Positions 37,016-50,938 of a stretch of DNA of 64,000 nt are shown here, piece by piece. Below the pieces are notes generated by a model, which had not been told where the DNA came from, did not search any database, and worked only from the letters and a program-made list of their open reading frames with translations. The stretch covers positions 10,063,385-10,127,384 of the forward strand of contig CM067084.1 in the NCBI GenBank assembly GCA_034008185.1. Reading direction: 5' to 3'. This DNA comes from Gorsachius magnificus (lineage: Eukaryota; Chordata; Aves; Pelecaniformes; Ardeidae). The position numbers and the translations under genes are program-made. Position 1 is the first letter of the stretch. Every line of letters starts with the position of its first letter.

Positions 37016-40000
37016 GTGAGTGATGCTTTAGTAGTGGTATTCTTCTTTCTGCTCATAAGGTCTAGTCAAGATAATTTCGAAAAATTACATTTAGCTTTTT
37101 TTTAGTTATTGCCTTTCTATTATGCTTTCTAAGCAGAACACTTACATGATGCTTTGTAAGACACCGACGTACATTCATCAGGAAATAGAAGAGAATGGAA
37201 AAGGCAATGAATGCTACCTGTCAGGAATGTTACCTGTCATGTTTACCTCATAAACACATTGTCCAAAATCCATAAGATGCGACTTGTCTGTCTCTTATGA
37301 AACCTCAAGAATCCTTTATTTCTTTGGATATTCTGTCAAATGCCCATAGACTCCTTTGTATTCACGGGGCAATCTACTCGTATTGAACAGGTCCTATGGA
37401 GAAAAAGAAATTGCCAGTAATGTGAACATAATTTCTCACACTCATCTTTGTAAGACGTTATTTTCTGAGGATGAGTAAATTTTATATCATGAAGCTGATG
37501 GAAATTCAGTCTTTAAAATGCGTTGTCAAAATTACATTTTTTTAAAAAATTTTTTTTGACTGGATTACTAGTAGCTCAGGTAAATGAAATGTACTGGTGA
37601 TGAAGCTAAAGAAGGTACAATTATTTAAGTGAGTGTGCCTGCTTTTTTTCAGAGTATCCTTCTAAGAATCTTAAAATATACAAAACCCTGACAGTGTTCC
37701 TGTCGGGCCTCTCAACTGCAGTGATTATACATTTCCTCAGTTGTTTTTGACCCAAATTTGTCACAACTTGCATTGTTACCTCAGTGTTTATTTTCTTGAC
37801 TTTTTATCTGCCAACTACAAAAATATTTTATAATAAACATCTTTCACTTTACGCTATTTCAAACTTTAGCCAGTCTGTTTCCATTTCTGACTCATTAATT
37901 TTTGGCAGATGTTTTAAAATCCATTGTCAAAAATATATTGGACCCTAGGGGGCTATTACCTGTTTTCTTCTATATTTCCCTAATGGTGGTGGGCTCTCGT
38001 AAAAATACGAGTTTTGAATAGCTGATTGAACAATGATATTTAGAACCAATAGATAAATAATAGACAAATTGTCCATTAATAACACACAACTTGCTGTGTT
38101 CATTTTCTTTTCTTTTTTATGTTGAATGCAGAGCTTGCCGTTTTAAATTCTGTATTCATAACTTGGATCCCTTGGGTTTCTTAGTTATTTCATAGTAATT
38201 GACTAAGTTTGTCTTTAGGGAAGACGTGTTTATAAATATTAGTAACTGTTGTATGCTTTCTACTGAGGCCTCTTTGGAATTATATAGGGGTTTTATTTGA
38301 ATTGAGGAAAAAGTGTGATGATAAACAATGATGACTTCTGGTTACGTATGCAGATTTTCAGCTTTTTTGACTTTTCAGCTGCTTTTGACTTTTCCACATT
38401 TGAAAAATAGAATTTAACTTTGTCATGCTTTAAAATGCTGGGAAATCATTTAACGTTGGCTGAAGTATAGTTAAAAGTATCTTGAGACCAGCACTTCCTC
38501 TGTTTGTACACAGTCTCAGGTCTTTTTGTTTTGCTTTTACTAGTGGAGGAAAAATCATAGGCCAAATATCCTTGAATGCCAGAAAAAAAGAAAGATTGTG
38601 TTCTGCTGCTTAAGTATCTAGAACTGCAGGGAGGCAATCTGGGAGGCTTGTACAACCTAGACTAGCTTGCCATAATGATGCAAAGGCCGTTACAACACTG
38701 TCTGATTCCTGTTGGGTAGTGTGTGCCTGCCACTTCTGCTTCTTTTCCCACTGCTCCCTACTTTCTTCTTCTATATCCAACAAATTAAAGATATTATTGA
38801 GCAGATTGACTGCAGCTGGCTACGGTGTGCCACAGGAGGAATTCTTAAGATGCTCATTCAAAAGAGATTTGGTTTTACAATACCAACCAGCGCACATTTA
38901 GAATATAGAGAGAATCTGTTTACACTGTAGTCTTCTAAGGTGTTTGTATTCAGCACAATGCACGCATCAGTGCTACTAATCCTGTGGGTTCTGGCTGGTC
39001 ATTGAGATGCTGGATTTCTGCTGGACTTCACTGATAGATTAAAACATTTTGTTGTTGAATTCATTTTGAACAAGTATTAGTTTAGCCATATAACTGCATG
39101 TTTGTTTCCCCCCACCCTCCTTTAATTCTATAAAAACCATCCAGCATTCTCACAAGTAGAAGAACTTAGTGTAAGGGATTTGGGAGAGTTTTACTGAAAT
39201 GTTTTTGTTGTGCAGGGAAGAACTTCTCTCAGAATGAACTATCATCTGTGTATAGGTGTCTGCATGTGTACATGTAGCTTTTATAATGAACCATTAATTG
39301 GTTCCATGGTTCCAATGCATTCCAGTGTGAGGAGCCTACTTTTGCCTCTTCCAGGCAAATGGTGCGTACCTGGTTGTTTCAAAGCCCAGATGGACTGCAG
39401 TGGCTACCCGTGTTGGGAGGCCTCTTTCTCCTTTTCTCTTGCTAGAGATTGATCCCCAGTAGGTTGTAGCCTTATAGCAAACCTCATGGCCCTCAGACAC
39501 AGCAGAGTTGATACAGCAGGGATTTCGGTGGTATGTGTAGTAACCTGGTATATAATAGTACTTTGTTATTGTGTTTATATTCATTATCCTTTTTAGGCAG
39601 AAGTTTGCGAAAGCCTTCCATTGAGCTCAGGTATTAGAATCTTGCAGTGTTATTTCTTACCTGTATATAGCTCAAAATATAGTAGCCTTTTCTTTAAAAC
39701 AAACTAGTATGTCACTTGTGGGAAATAAGGAAGACTAGTTGTTACGTTCTGTTTGCAGCTATTTCTGGGTTTTTCCAAAAAAGGGTTGGTTTTTAAAATA
39801 AGGGTCTAGTGTACCTTGTCTTGTGCTCATTGGAATAGTGCTTCTGCTATCTTTAACTGGTGTGACCCATGACCGTAGTTATGGAGTCTCACTCATTCTT
39901 TTAAGGATGTCTTTTTATTTCAGTCACTTTTAGCTCCTCATTTCTTGTATTTCAGTGGAGGGACACAGCTGATTGATTTGGTGTAATACATGACCTTCTG

Positions 40001-43000
40001 CCCTCCGGGAAGTCAGTGAATTCTACGTGGTTGAAGCTTTTCTAAGAGATATTTCCAGGGTTCATTTTAAATCTAAATTTGATTCTGTTAGCAGTCATCT
40101 CTGTGTGACAGTTTCATTTACTTCACATGCTAATCTGTCAGATAACATGTCATCTCTTGCTGCTCCCAAATTCACAGCATTCATTTATTAGCTTTACATT
40201 GCAACAAATGCAAAAATAGATTCACCTTAAAGCTGAACCTTGCCATTACATTTCAGCCTCTGTACAATTACCGATGGTTTGGGGTGATAGTGCTCTTTTA
40301 AGAGGTCTATAATCTCTGGAAGTAATTATCATTTAGTGATTCGGGAACAATTTGGTTAAATGTTCTCAAACATTTAAAACTATCTTCTGGTTTTGTGCCA
40401 TGCATAATGTGGTTTGCGTGAAAACAACAACTGTGTATTGTTGTGAGCAGTCTTTCAGAGTTTACATATCATTCTTCCTGTGCTGCATTGAAAAAAACGT
40501 TCAGTGATGCAGTCATGAGAATAGCAGATTGGATGTCTGCTATTCTTCAAGCACCTTATTAAAGCACTAATTATGATTCTTATCAATAGATATGAAAGTA
40601 TTTTATAAAGGAAACAAATACCAAAATTGATCAGACGTTTCTTATTGACCTATTTTCTATTGATGGTTGGGGGTGTTGATGTGAGGTGAAGTGGTTTTTT
40701 GGTTCTTTTAGTTGGGTTTTTTTGGGTTTTTTTTGTGGGAATGAATAATATTTTTCTTTCAGGCTGAGGTAACCTTTTTTGTTTTTCTTTTTTTCTCCCA
40801 AGTCATGCAAAGAGGTACTGTTTCTACAACACAGAATTGCTTTAAGTGAGCTGTTAGGGTTGGTTTGCTGGTTGTTGCACAACACTGTGATGTTTTGCAA
40901 GTTGAAATGGGTGGTATTTGGAGGAAGATGTGCTACATATCAGGAGATCAGCCCCTCTGTTAGGTTGGATGGGAATGTGAGGTGTTTAAACTCTGGTTCA
41001 AAGAGCAGTTCAATGGATCATGTAAATTTTTTCCCTTTTCAAAGACAGGTGATGAAATCACAGGAGAGGCAAATTTCCTGCTGTTATGCATTTAGCCATT
41101 AGTTGACTTAGGACAAAAGGCAAACATCTTTAATCCCAGCTGTGTGTCCTACTGACTATTCCACTGTCTCATTTTGTGGCATCAGGCAGAAGAATCATAC
41201 TACAGGCTTCCACTTGGAACACAAGTTGGCTAAATAAGCAATCGTAAAATTTAGAAACTATGTCCTTCATTTCTCTCAGAACTTTATACTAGAGGGATGT
41301 ACAAGTAATTGGAAAACAGTGATAGAGAAGTGATTAATATTGATAACTGTTTGGCTGCTGATACCTGAGACAATCGGATGCCTCTTAGCAATGCAGATGC
41401 TGGAAACTACTTTGAAATTAATATTGCTATAATTAAATTACTTTAAATGTATTGTTTATTCATTGCCAACATCGTGTGTGGTTCCAAATAAAACATAATT
41501 TAATGGTGCATCTGTAGGATTTTTGCTTTTACAAACTAGTAAAATAGCATAGTTGCACACAGTGATGAAATGCAACTGCTTCTGTCATTATTTTCACTCT
41601 GCCAGACCTACTGAATATTTGGCACTGTTATTCTTGCCTTGTAGCTGTTTGTTTAGGATTAGGAAGAGTTTTGGAATTATTCATGGCGTTTGAAAAGATG
41701 GTACAGCTAATTTTGAGGAAGATACTCACAGTTGTGTCTCTACCAGTGGCATGTCATCTTCTGTTGTCACTGAGATGTTAATATTTTCTAATTTAGGTTG
41801 GGGTTTTTTTTGTGTGTGTGCGTTATGTGGGCATGCATGGCTTAATGTTGGTAGTTGGTCCAGAGGTTATTTGTCTGCAAACTCACACTGTGCGAAAGCA
41901 TTTCTGGTACCCATTTTAAGCACATGTATGTTGGTGATGAATGTGTTACCTGTAAGACAATACAATTAGGCCCCTGTCATGATGTCTAATATCTCCCTAT
42001 AGTACTAGTTCTTAATTCACAGGGTTAAAGAGTGGAGGTGTAAGGGAGAATGCAAACACCTAGCTAATATACTACCTAGCTAATATACTATATAGCTGAC
42101 TGCCAGTATATGCGCTGTCCTTGTTATATACTCTTCTCTTTCTCACAGACTATGTTAGCACTGTATGAGGGATAAGACATTGGCTAATGCTCTAACTGTA
42201 AAGCTGTGCTGTAAGAGATACTTTCTGAATATTGTGGGTTTGCATTGACTATGTTCCTCTTGAAATGTATAAATTGTAAAACAACAAAGGAAAGAACTAA
42301 GGCAGGGAATGGGACATTAGTCATTGACATCAGTAGAGCAGAATCTGATAGCAGGAGGCTTTATGAAAAAAAAAAGTCACATAGTAGCTTTCAAAATGTG
42401 AGAAAACACTTTATGACCTGTGATACTGGACAGATACTACTAATTGATAGCACAGGCCTACAGCTTTTGCATCCTAGCAATCATCAAGATTTCTCACAGA
42501 AATTAAAACTTCCTCAGATCTGGCAGCTACAAAATACTATACAATAGTGATGTGCAAGTGCTTGTGACCCAAAGAAAATTATGACCCTCTTAACAAATAG
42601 TAGCTCTCGGTGATAAGTGGATAAGGAGTACTACTGGAGTCTTCCAAAAAAATTTCTAAGAGCTAGCTTACAGAATATAAAGGCAAAGTGTTTTAAAAGT
42701 TTTTTGAGTGAATGTTTGGTTAGTCTACATGAAAAGACTACATCTGATGCTTGATCCAATAGATGCATATTGCATCTATTTTTCATGCAAAGTAAAATTA
42801 GACCCCATTGGATAGTCTGATACTAACAAAACTCATTTTAAGAACAAAAGAATATTTTAAAATATGTATAGTAGTATGCTAAAAGTGTGGAAAGTTAAAA
42901 TAATACTTCACATATGATGTATTTTATGTAGGGTTATTACTTGATTCTTTATATGCAGGCTACTTTCTTAAGAGAGTTGCAAGTAGGAGTCTTGATTTAG

Positions 43001-43191
43001 AATTTAGACCTGAGAACATGACCAAGTCGTTGCCATTTACATTTTTAATTTCAGAATAAGTTTTACTTCTGTAACAGCAATAGCTGTCTCCTTTATATGA
43101 AGAGCAGTTTCAATAGCAGAGGCTTAAGTATTTGGACTGTCTTCATGTAGGGTGATTTAGAGAACTGATTTGCTTGAAAATTACCCTTACA
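37016..43191. other. Non-coding DNA, no gene seen
   Basis: AT-rich sequence with T runs, G/T-rich words near 40690-40740, a TAAT-rich patch around 41410-41510 and a 16-bp tandem repeat at 42058-42089. Short frames up to about 107 codons are unrecognised. Only five CpG were counted by hand in 41761-43140. Confidence 0.5.
42058..42089 (+). repeat. 16-bp perfect tandem repeat, two copies
   Basis: ACCTAGCTAATATACT occurs twice head to tail and is followed by a related ATATAGCT. Confidence 0.9.
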
Positions 43192-43247
43192 CCCCCCACT
43201 CCCCCCCCCTTCTCTTCTCCTCTCCCCTTTTTTCTGTCTGTTTTTCA
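43192..43247 (+). repeat. Polypyrimidine tract (C-rich then CT-rich)
   Basis: The run starts with C6 and C9-10 blocks, passes into mixed CT, and ends in TTTTTC. The minus strand is a purine tract with G-quadruplex potential. It ends in an AG (43247-43248), so it also looks like a very strong splice acceptor, although no donor follows clearly. Confidence 0.6.
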
Positions 43248-43248
43248 G

Positions 43249-43879
43249 CTGGATATCTCTCAATGTCTCTCTCAATGGATACTTACAGTGACATGATAAA
43301 AGGGTGTGTATGGAGTATGAGAGCATGGGAAGACAAGGATTGTGTTGCTTTGACTGCCAGTGCCTAACCATGCTTATAGAGAGGATAAAAGCACTGTAGA
43401 CAACTGATTTCACATTAAGACACAACTGAGTGCTGGAACCTGTATTTTCCTACAGTGACAAACTGTTGAGAGGTTTTTACTTTCTATGGAGCTTTGCTTC
43501 TCCACCCCTTTATTTTTACTAAATCTGAAATCTAAATTTGACTCTTACTAGCATGATTATTACGGTATTTAAAAGCTTCGAAATGTGAACATTCCCCTTG
43601 TACTTACAGCTGTTATTGGAAAATGGAAATACTAATCTACTTTAGAGCCAGCTCTCAGCTTCTGGCTATTTACATTCAGGTAAAGAAAAGAAGCATACAG
43701 CAATAGTTCTCAGACAAATTATTTGGAATGGAAAAAGGATTCATGACATGTAGATGGTGGACTTCTCAGAATGTTTTCTGTAGCCCATGTTATCTTGCTG
43801 GTCTTGTACGTCTGGCTGTGAAGGGACACCAGTTCTTTTTGAATTAGTTTTCTTTCAGGCCATACAGTAGTGCTTTAAA
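43249..43879. other. Non-coding DNA, no gene seen
   Basis: Ordinary sequence between the pyrimidine tract and the anomalous segment. No feature recognised. Confidence 0.5.
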
Positions 43880-45912
43880 GAGAAATCAACTTACTGGCAT
43901 GTGATTGAACTTCTCAGCTGACAAACGAGATCTGTTCTGAACCCAGTAAACTTGTGGTCGTAAGAATCTGTCAAAAGCCATCACGTGTTAAAGGCAGAGT
44001 CAAAGGCATCAAGGAAACATCCATGAGACTCTGACTGATGCTGCTCTACAAATATGAACTGTTATCGAGGAGCAAGACATGCATGCAGCACAGCCTCCAA
44101 CCATCAGAACTAAACCAAAGTTCAAAAAAGTTGCCCATTTCTCTGACATATTTCCTTCACGTGGTTCTGACAGGAGGTGAAGAGCAGTCAACCTGATCTG
44201 AAAGGGTGCAGCAAATGATGCCTTCCTTTAGCGAACACTTAACTTATGCAGCAGAGAGCAAAAGTCATCAGAGCACATCTTAATGCCATTTGCAGTGAAT
44301 CAACAGGCAACATGAGCCCAGTTTGCATTCTGAGCTCCGCTGGGTTGAGTGCCGCACGTTCACGCACTAAGCAGATGAAGACAGCCACTTTTTGACAAAG
44401 GCTGTTGCCAGACTTGCAGCAATATCACCGTCTCTGCAAGCATTTCTTCCTGAATGCATTGCTTTTATTGACTTAGAGGTGGCTAATAAGAAGCGGCACA
44501 TTGCATCAGTGGAGTGCTGTTTTGGTCATTCAAAATCAGTCAGCAAGTGGCACTGCCACATATGAAAAAGCACTCTTAGAAAGACCAAATTTATGGTAAA
44601 AAAAAAAGAAATGAGGCATCAAAACCATAGGAAAAAAAAACCCACACAACCCAATAGTTCTGTAATATTGAATAAATCTCTATTTTAGGCTTTTGCTCTT
44701 TCTTTAGAGTTTGGAAACTCACAGAGATTATGGCCTGATGCCAGGTAGGCGGTAACGCTACACAGAGCAACAGCTCTTCTCTTCCTCCCTAACAAGCCAT
44801 AACCCCCCCTCCAAAGACAACTACTCTGAACTATGAGCAGTGACCTCCAGTGATAACAGCCCAGGTTATTCTAGCTGAATATCAGATCCTAAGTGCTAGA
44901 AATCTCTTTAAATCCCTTTGAACGTGCAACAACCAAGAGACTTTTGATTTGAATGAACAGCTAGTATTAAATATAGTGAGGTAGTTGAAGACTATAAGTT
45001 CAGGATTAACAGTGGGATGAGCTCATTTTGGTTTTGTTTGGGTTTGGTGGGGGGTTGTTCGATTCTTGCATTTCTTTGCTTTATGATTTCAAGATTCAGA
45101 CTGGAGTGTCTCTATGCATAATTTTATGGCAAAGTGACCCAAAACCACATGTACCTGTGCAGCCCACTCTGCAGTATGGAGGGGGAAAAGAATTTCCGAA
45201 CTCATTACTTAGAAAAGAGTTAATTTCTAAGCAGCTAAAACTGTTACTTCTATCGCTTCTTCCTTGTACTCCATCAATCTGAAGAGAGTTGCTTTCTGGA
45301 AATGAGCAAAGTTGCCCCGCTCTTCTCCTTAAAACTGACTTTTGCCAATAGGGAGGTTGCTGAGAGCAGGCAGCGTTGTCTCGCTCATCTTGCACTTTTT
45401 TGCCACACTGATCTGCTGCTTCATGCATCTACTTAGCGCGTTAGGTACTTCGGCAGCAGCAGCTGTCTTGCTTTTCTTGTTTGACATTTAGCATCATGCT
45501 AATTCCTGACCAAACATTTCAGGCTGCATTTTTAAGAGAGGTGTAAGCCAACGGAGTGACCACTGGGAAGAAGTGCTGTTCAACACCCTTCAACCCCTCC
45601 TTCCCAATGACATGCTTCCACTCTTTAATTTCCAATAGCTTTGGCAGTCCTTAGATTGCTCCATGAGCCAAAACCGCCTGACAAGCACAACAGAAGATTA
45701 GCTCGGCAAAGAAACCTGCAGGCTGATACATCTCGCAAAAGGACCAATTTGATACCAGTGCTGGCGCAAGGCAGGAAGCAGGACCAAGCATCTAGAAACA
45801 TGAGAAAGGGGAGGACCTAGCAGCTCTGGGTTTTTGCCCACTCGACTATTTGCAACAATGCACCCTAATCACTGGGATAACAGAAATAATAATAAGTGCT
45901 TGTTAAATTTAA

Positions 45913-45938
45913 GGTGGGGGGGGGGAGGGAGGGGAGGG
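45913..45938 (+). other. G-quadruplex-type run
   Basis: Ten or more G are followed by GGG, GGGG and GGG tracts separated by single A. It is a strong match to the quadruplex pattern on the plus strand and lies inside the anomalous segment. Confidence 0.7.
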
Positions 45939-47082
45939 AAGTAATACACAAACTGATTTAGGGGCTTGAGGCTTTGGAAGGGGAAGATTATTTCCCTTAG
46001 ATACAGAACATCAGTGACTTGATTTTGGACATGACTGTGCAAAAAGCTGTATCACAAGTGGCGAACGATGACCAGGGAGTGAAATGAAGCGTTAAAAGTT
46101 TTTCTGCCATATAAGATCTTCATGTATCCCCTCAAGAGAAAAAGTTGCCTGGATCGCCAATGCAGCCTAAAATTCACTTCTGGCTTTCTCTCGTATTATC
46201 TCCCTACAAGTTCTGGAGCTAGGTCCCGCCTCTTTCTGTTACTCGCATGGGAAGTTTTAGTCTTCCGAATCACTACTATCTAAAAACCACAACAAACACA
46301 CCCTTAGCCATGTAACACAACAGTATATTTAGTAGAGAGGATGCACAAGCCACAGAGGAAGAGGAGGAGAGGGATGCTCTTCTCCCGTTCTGCCTCTGCT
46401 CAGCATGAGGATCTTCAGCAGCCTGGGACCGTCCTGGTGTTTTGCCATTGCTCCAGGTCACAGTTTGTGAAGCCAAACCTGGCAAAACTGATTTTCTTAA
46501 GCCTTAGTTAACCACTGCTTTAAATTATTTCCATACCAACAGCTGCACATCAACATTTAATGGCTGATTTAACGATCCCCCTACCTACTGAGAATGTTTT
46601 GGGGATTGTTGTCGGTCAGATACACATTGGCAAACGCGTACGTTGCAGCAAAGCTTGTAAACCTGCAAAACCAACTTCATCGTATCGGAGTTTCTAGCTG
46701 GTCAACATTCCCGAAGCCCCTGGTCATTTTATGCAAAACTAAACAGGAAATATTTCTTCATTGTATGTGAAGAACATGATGAACACTATCCCCAATGCAA
46801 TTAGGTTGAAATTTAGACTGGGTTTAATACGCTGGTACATTACACATGGTAACTAATGAAACAGGTAGGAGCAAATGTCAGGTTAGAACAGCAATAAAAA
46901 TAGCTAGAATGAATATCTTGAAAATCATTAGTAGGAGAATAAGTAATACAAATGCATGCTATTATTAACCACTTCTGGTAATGAAGCTATCCATAATATT
47001 TAGAGACTTTGTTCCAATAACAACATTTCATAAAAATTGGAAAGCAAAAATTGACCGGGGCGTCAGTTTTCTAATTTATGAT

Positions 47083-47100
47083 TGCTTATCTGAATAAGCA
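47083..47100. repeat. Short hairpin, 7-bp stem
   Basis: TGCTTAT and ATAAGCA flank a CTGA loop. It is too short to call a structured RNA. Confidence 0.5.
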
Positions 47101-49212
47101 TAATTTTTAATTGTATCCTAGTAGCCAGAACCAAAACTTCCATGGAAATGGGTGATTCTTATCACCCAAAGCAGAACTTTTGTGAATTTGCTGAAAGCTG
47201 CCTGTGATTAACTTGGTACGTAAACTTAGAAGGACATACAGACAGCTACAGAAACATGAACTGTTATGTAAGTATAGAAAGCAAACCAGAGACGTGCACC
47301 ACTAACATACTGAAATGGCGAAAACTTTCTGGTGTATCGGATTCAGGTGTTCACCGCTGAAGAACGTGAAGTCTCCAAATACTTTAACGTGATCAGGTAT
47401 GAAGCGAAAGACCAGCAGAATTTGATACCTACAGCTTCTCACACATCCTCACTTCCTAATAGAATAGTAGTAAAAAAGTCCAAAATGTGCATATTCTGGA
47501 AAATTAATGTAGCCATCGACACTGAGCCCTTCTATGCAATCTATTTTATCGTCAACATTACAGTTTATACGGAGGAGAAGAAAAATATCGGCGCAGAAAG
47601 CTTATTTCATCTGCCATAGCTATTCTTCCAATCAACAGATTTGGTAACGATCCCACATTTAGGGTAAGAGCTTTCCCAGTGGGAGTTATCTCCATATTTG
47701 CAGCATTTTAGGGAGAGGGGGGTTATTACTCTAACATAAGGTGAAACATCTTTCAGTTCTTACAGTCAGCTGTCCCCATCACGATGACACTTGAACACTG
47801 ATTTAAAATGTTTGCTTTGCCATTAATGAAATCAGGAAGATGGTGTTTATAACCTTCCTTTGAACTCTTGATTAAAATACATACATAAATAGATATATAT
47901 TTATATGTGTGAGCATTTGATGGTTTTGATCTACACTCTTGACACTTTGATCCCACTTTACTTTGAAGACGGTTCAGAAAAGAAATTTCTGGCATATGCT
48001 CCAGTACCATTATTTGCATAGGAGATCCAGAACTGCTATCAAAAGCTGTGTTATTCTAATACAAAGGGAGACAATTGTTTTAAATTGATTCACACTTTCA
48101 CACAAAATGATAGCAATCAAGTGTTGTAGAGTCCCTCGGGCTGCATCGAATCTTGCATGTTATAGAATCCATTACGTCTGACAAATTCATTGCTTTCCAA
48201 AATTATTTTAAGAGGTGAGCCAGGCGGCAATGGTGATCCAGGAGCAAATAGTTTAGGTCTTCCCAACTATTAACTTAATATTGAGTCATTTTCATGTACC
48301 AAACATATAAATCTATGTATCAGTTCAGACTTTCCCTAGTGCCCGGCTCCAAATGAAAGATTCCTCACATATTTGTGCTTGCTTTTTCAAAAGCCGCAGC
48401 ATTCAATAAGCTGCGTCCCTAAGAATTGCGACCGCTGCTTCTGAAAAGCCAACAGGCAAGCACGGCCTCCAACCACTGCCGTGAGCTTCCAGAAACGTGA
48501 TGCACACATTGAATAGCTGCCGTCTGATAAAACGGACCTTGCTCGCCGCGGCTATGCACTGTGTTCAGTGCTAAAACCAGATTTGGCATCTGGTCAGCGT
48601 GAAGTGACCGTGACCTTGCGTTCGTGAAGCCAATTCTGCTGCATAAGGAAAAAAGCTGGTGAATTACTGTCCTTCACCTCTGCACCTTTATACTATATGA
48701 TGAGAATAAGTGCGTAACAAGAAGGAAAGAAAATCTAAATACCTTGTAGTTGTATGAAAATATAAAACTGAAGTCAGACCACTGCGAACCGGTAGCAAAT
48801 CCCCTGCAGGACAGGCCTGTTGGAGGGGTGGGGGAAGACCCGATTGCAAAGGCAAGCGAGAGAAGAGTTTGCATGAGAGTCAACTTTACCTCAAGGCTTC
48901 CAAGACTGCGTTGCAGGGAAAATCTGTAACACACCCCCTGCCACATGCTGAGGTGTAGCCTTTACTATTGCTCCTGAAGCTTAGGCTCAGAGAGGGACAA
49001 CGTTGATTAACGAACGACTTTGTTGACCATTTCACTTTTGTAAGACTGCTTGCTTCAGGTTTTGCCCAAAGGCTCTGCAGGGAAAACCTAAATTCTTCAT
49101 GTAAGGTTTTATCATAATGTATTTACTTGGCACTATTTCTCTCTCAATTCTATATGTGCCTGTTTCCCTTCCATTTCTCTCCAACTAAACAGAATCCCCA
49201 ATTTATACATAC

Positions 49213-49287
49213 ACGCGTAGATCACTTATCTCAGACGTAGACTCTGACGTATATACTCTCAGACATAGACGTATCTCAGGCTCAGAC
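49213..49287. repeat. Degenerate tandem cluster of GACGTA/CTCAGAC words
   Basis: CGCGTAGATC, CTCAGACGTAGAC, CTGACGTATA and CTCAGACATAGACGTATC follow one another, then CTCAGGCTCAGACC. It holds a half CRE, TGACGT, at 49245-49250. It looks like a decayed minisatellite with preserved CpG. Confidence 0.5.
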
Positions 49288-49329
49288 CTGCCTTCCCCCT
49301 CTCACCCCCCCCAAAAATATGTGGAAAAT

Positions 49330-49490
49330 TCTTCTCTGTATTACCCACCGCAGGAAAAGTGAAGGTGAAGCGAGCCCGTATTCTCGCAGCCTGTGCCTGA
49401 GCAGTTCGGAGTGCAGCAGCGCCAGATCCATTACAGCCACCGAGAACTGCAAGGCGGTTGTGAATCCGTAACTGTACAGCATCCCTGAGC
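49330..49490. promoter_or_regulatory. Local CpG cluster, possible regulatory site
   Basis: About eight CpG lie in a little over 130 bp of only moderately GC-rich sequence (CCCACCGCAGG to GGCGGTTGTGAATCCG). Two minus-strand frames of 66 and 77 codons cross it and have no recognised domain. Confidence 0.3.
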
Positions 49491-50938
49491 ACAGATCAGT
49501 TAAATCTATTTCATTTCAGGCTAACCTACGCTATGAAACATGTAATTGGTTATGCCTTTTGCATTATTTCCAATCTAGCTCAGATTTGCATTGTAAACAA
49601 ATCAATTTGCCACTTTAATTGTTTAGCTCTCAGTCCACTTACAGGCCTGAGAGGGCAGACAAAACATAATAAATGGCTTCGTGTCCAGATTTTATCACAA
49701 GGAGCTGAACTAAATAACTTATGAGCCCAGTCAGTTCTATTGAGTTATGAACTAGCTCTTCCTCCAGAGTAAATTAAAATTCTGTTTGCATACAAAAAGC
49801 CTAGTCAATGCATTTTATTACTGTTGCAGAGAAGTGCAGAAATAATGGAGGTAGAGCTAAGGTAAATATATAACCCGATGCCCCTCCGGTGGATTCTTTG
49901 CTAAACCTCGGGGTTTTACGCACTGGCGTTTGAAGGTTGTATTTTCTGCCTGTGTATGCAGAAGGCTCTGTAGAAAAACCTAAGTTGCTGGGACATGGCA
50001 AAATGAGAGCTCTGCGATGACAGAAGAAGCTACTGTAAACAAAGAATATGTCCTAAGAGCAATGGCAATTTTCTGCTACATTGTCCACTAAGCAATCTCA
50101 TCCCAGTTCAGGAACGACGAGTATTTTAGTTAGCGTTTGGGGAAAGAGCAGAGAGCGGAAACTAATAGAAACTAAGTAAATGGGAAAATTACAGCGTTTT
50201 GATAGAATGGAAGCTGGCGTTTATTCTATAGTAGAAATTCGTAGTTTTAGAAACAGACACTGAACTGTAATAGCATATATGTACAGTGGACAGAGAAACA
50301 CACGCTTTAAACTATTACCCGCGAGCAAGGCCAAAGTCCCTGCATGGGAGAAGCACACACAGAGAGGAACGTTTGCCATATGCGATACAGAGGTGACCTA
50401 AAAAAGGTGACTGCGTCATTCTGAAGTTACGGGGTGGCAACAGGCTAAAATTCATCCCCCCGGTGGCAAAAGCCTTACTAATTTCAGCAGGTCGAGGATG
50501 CTGTACAAGGAAGACGACATCTTTTGCGATAATTGAAATAGATGGACTCCGTGATACAGAGACAGAACAAGCATAAACCTTATTACTTGTCAACTAAAAC
50601 ATCTGACTTTTGAACAAAGATAGAAGAATCTACTCCAACATATTTATTTTTTCCTGCAATGATTAGATGAACCTACAGCCATCCCATGCATGAATAACAA
50701 AATACTTTTTAGGTTATTAGTTAATGAACGTCAGCCTGAGTGACAAACAGAAGGGTTGATTTGAATCCGCACAAAGGGCAAGACTAGTACTAATCTCCCA
50801 AGTTAAATATTCAACACAGTAAGATCTTGGAAGCGACTGGACAGGATTTCTAGTCTCGTGTCATGGTCTTTGAGGATAGCTCTTGAGAGAAACATGACAG
50901 TAGTGTAACTAATGGGACTCTGAAATACAGAAAGATCG

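Noticed and set aside
45448..45465. Partial match to the start of U6 snRNA (TACTTCGGCAGCA)
   Set aside because: Only about eleven bases agree and the rest of U6 is absent.
45841..45900. A plasmid, phage or CRISPR-like system anywhere in the window
   Set aside because: No repeat-spacer arrays, no compact gene runs and no bacterial gene families. The repeats show it is bird nuclear DNA.
47332..47619. Plus-strand frame of 95 codons in the anomalous segment
   Set aside because: The first part reads like protein, but I recognise no family, and it has no splice or start context. Kept only as part of the segment description.
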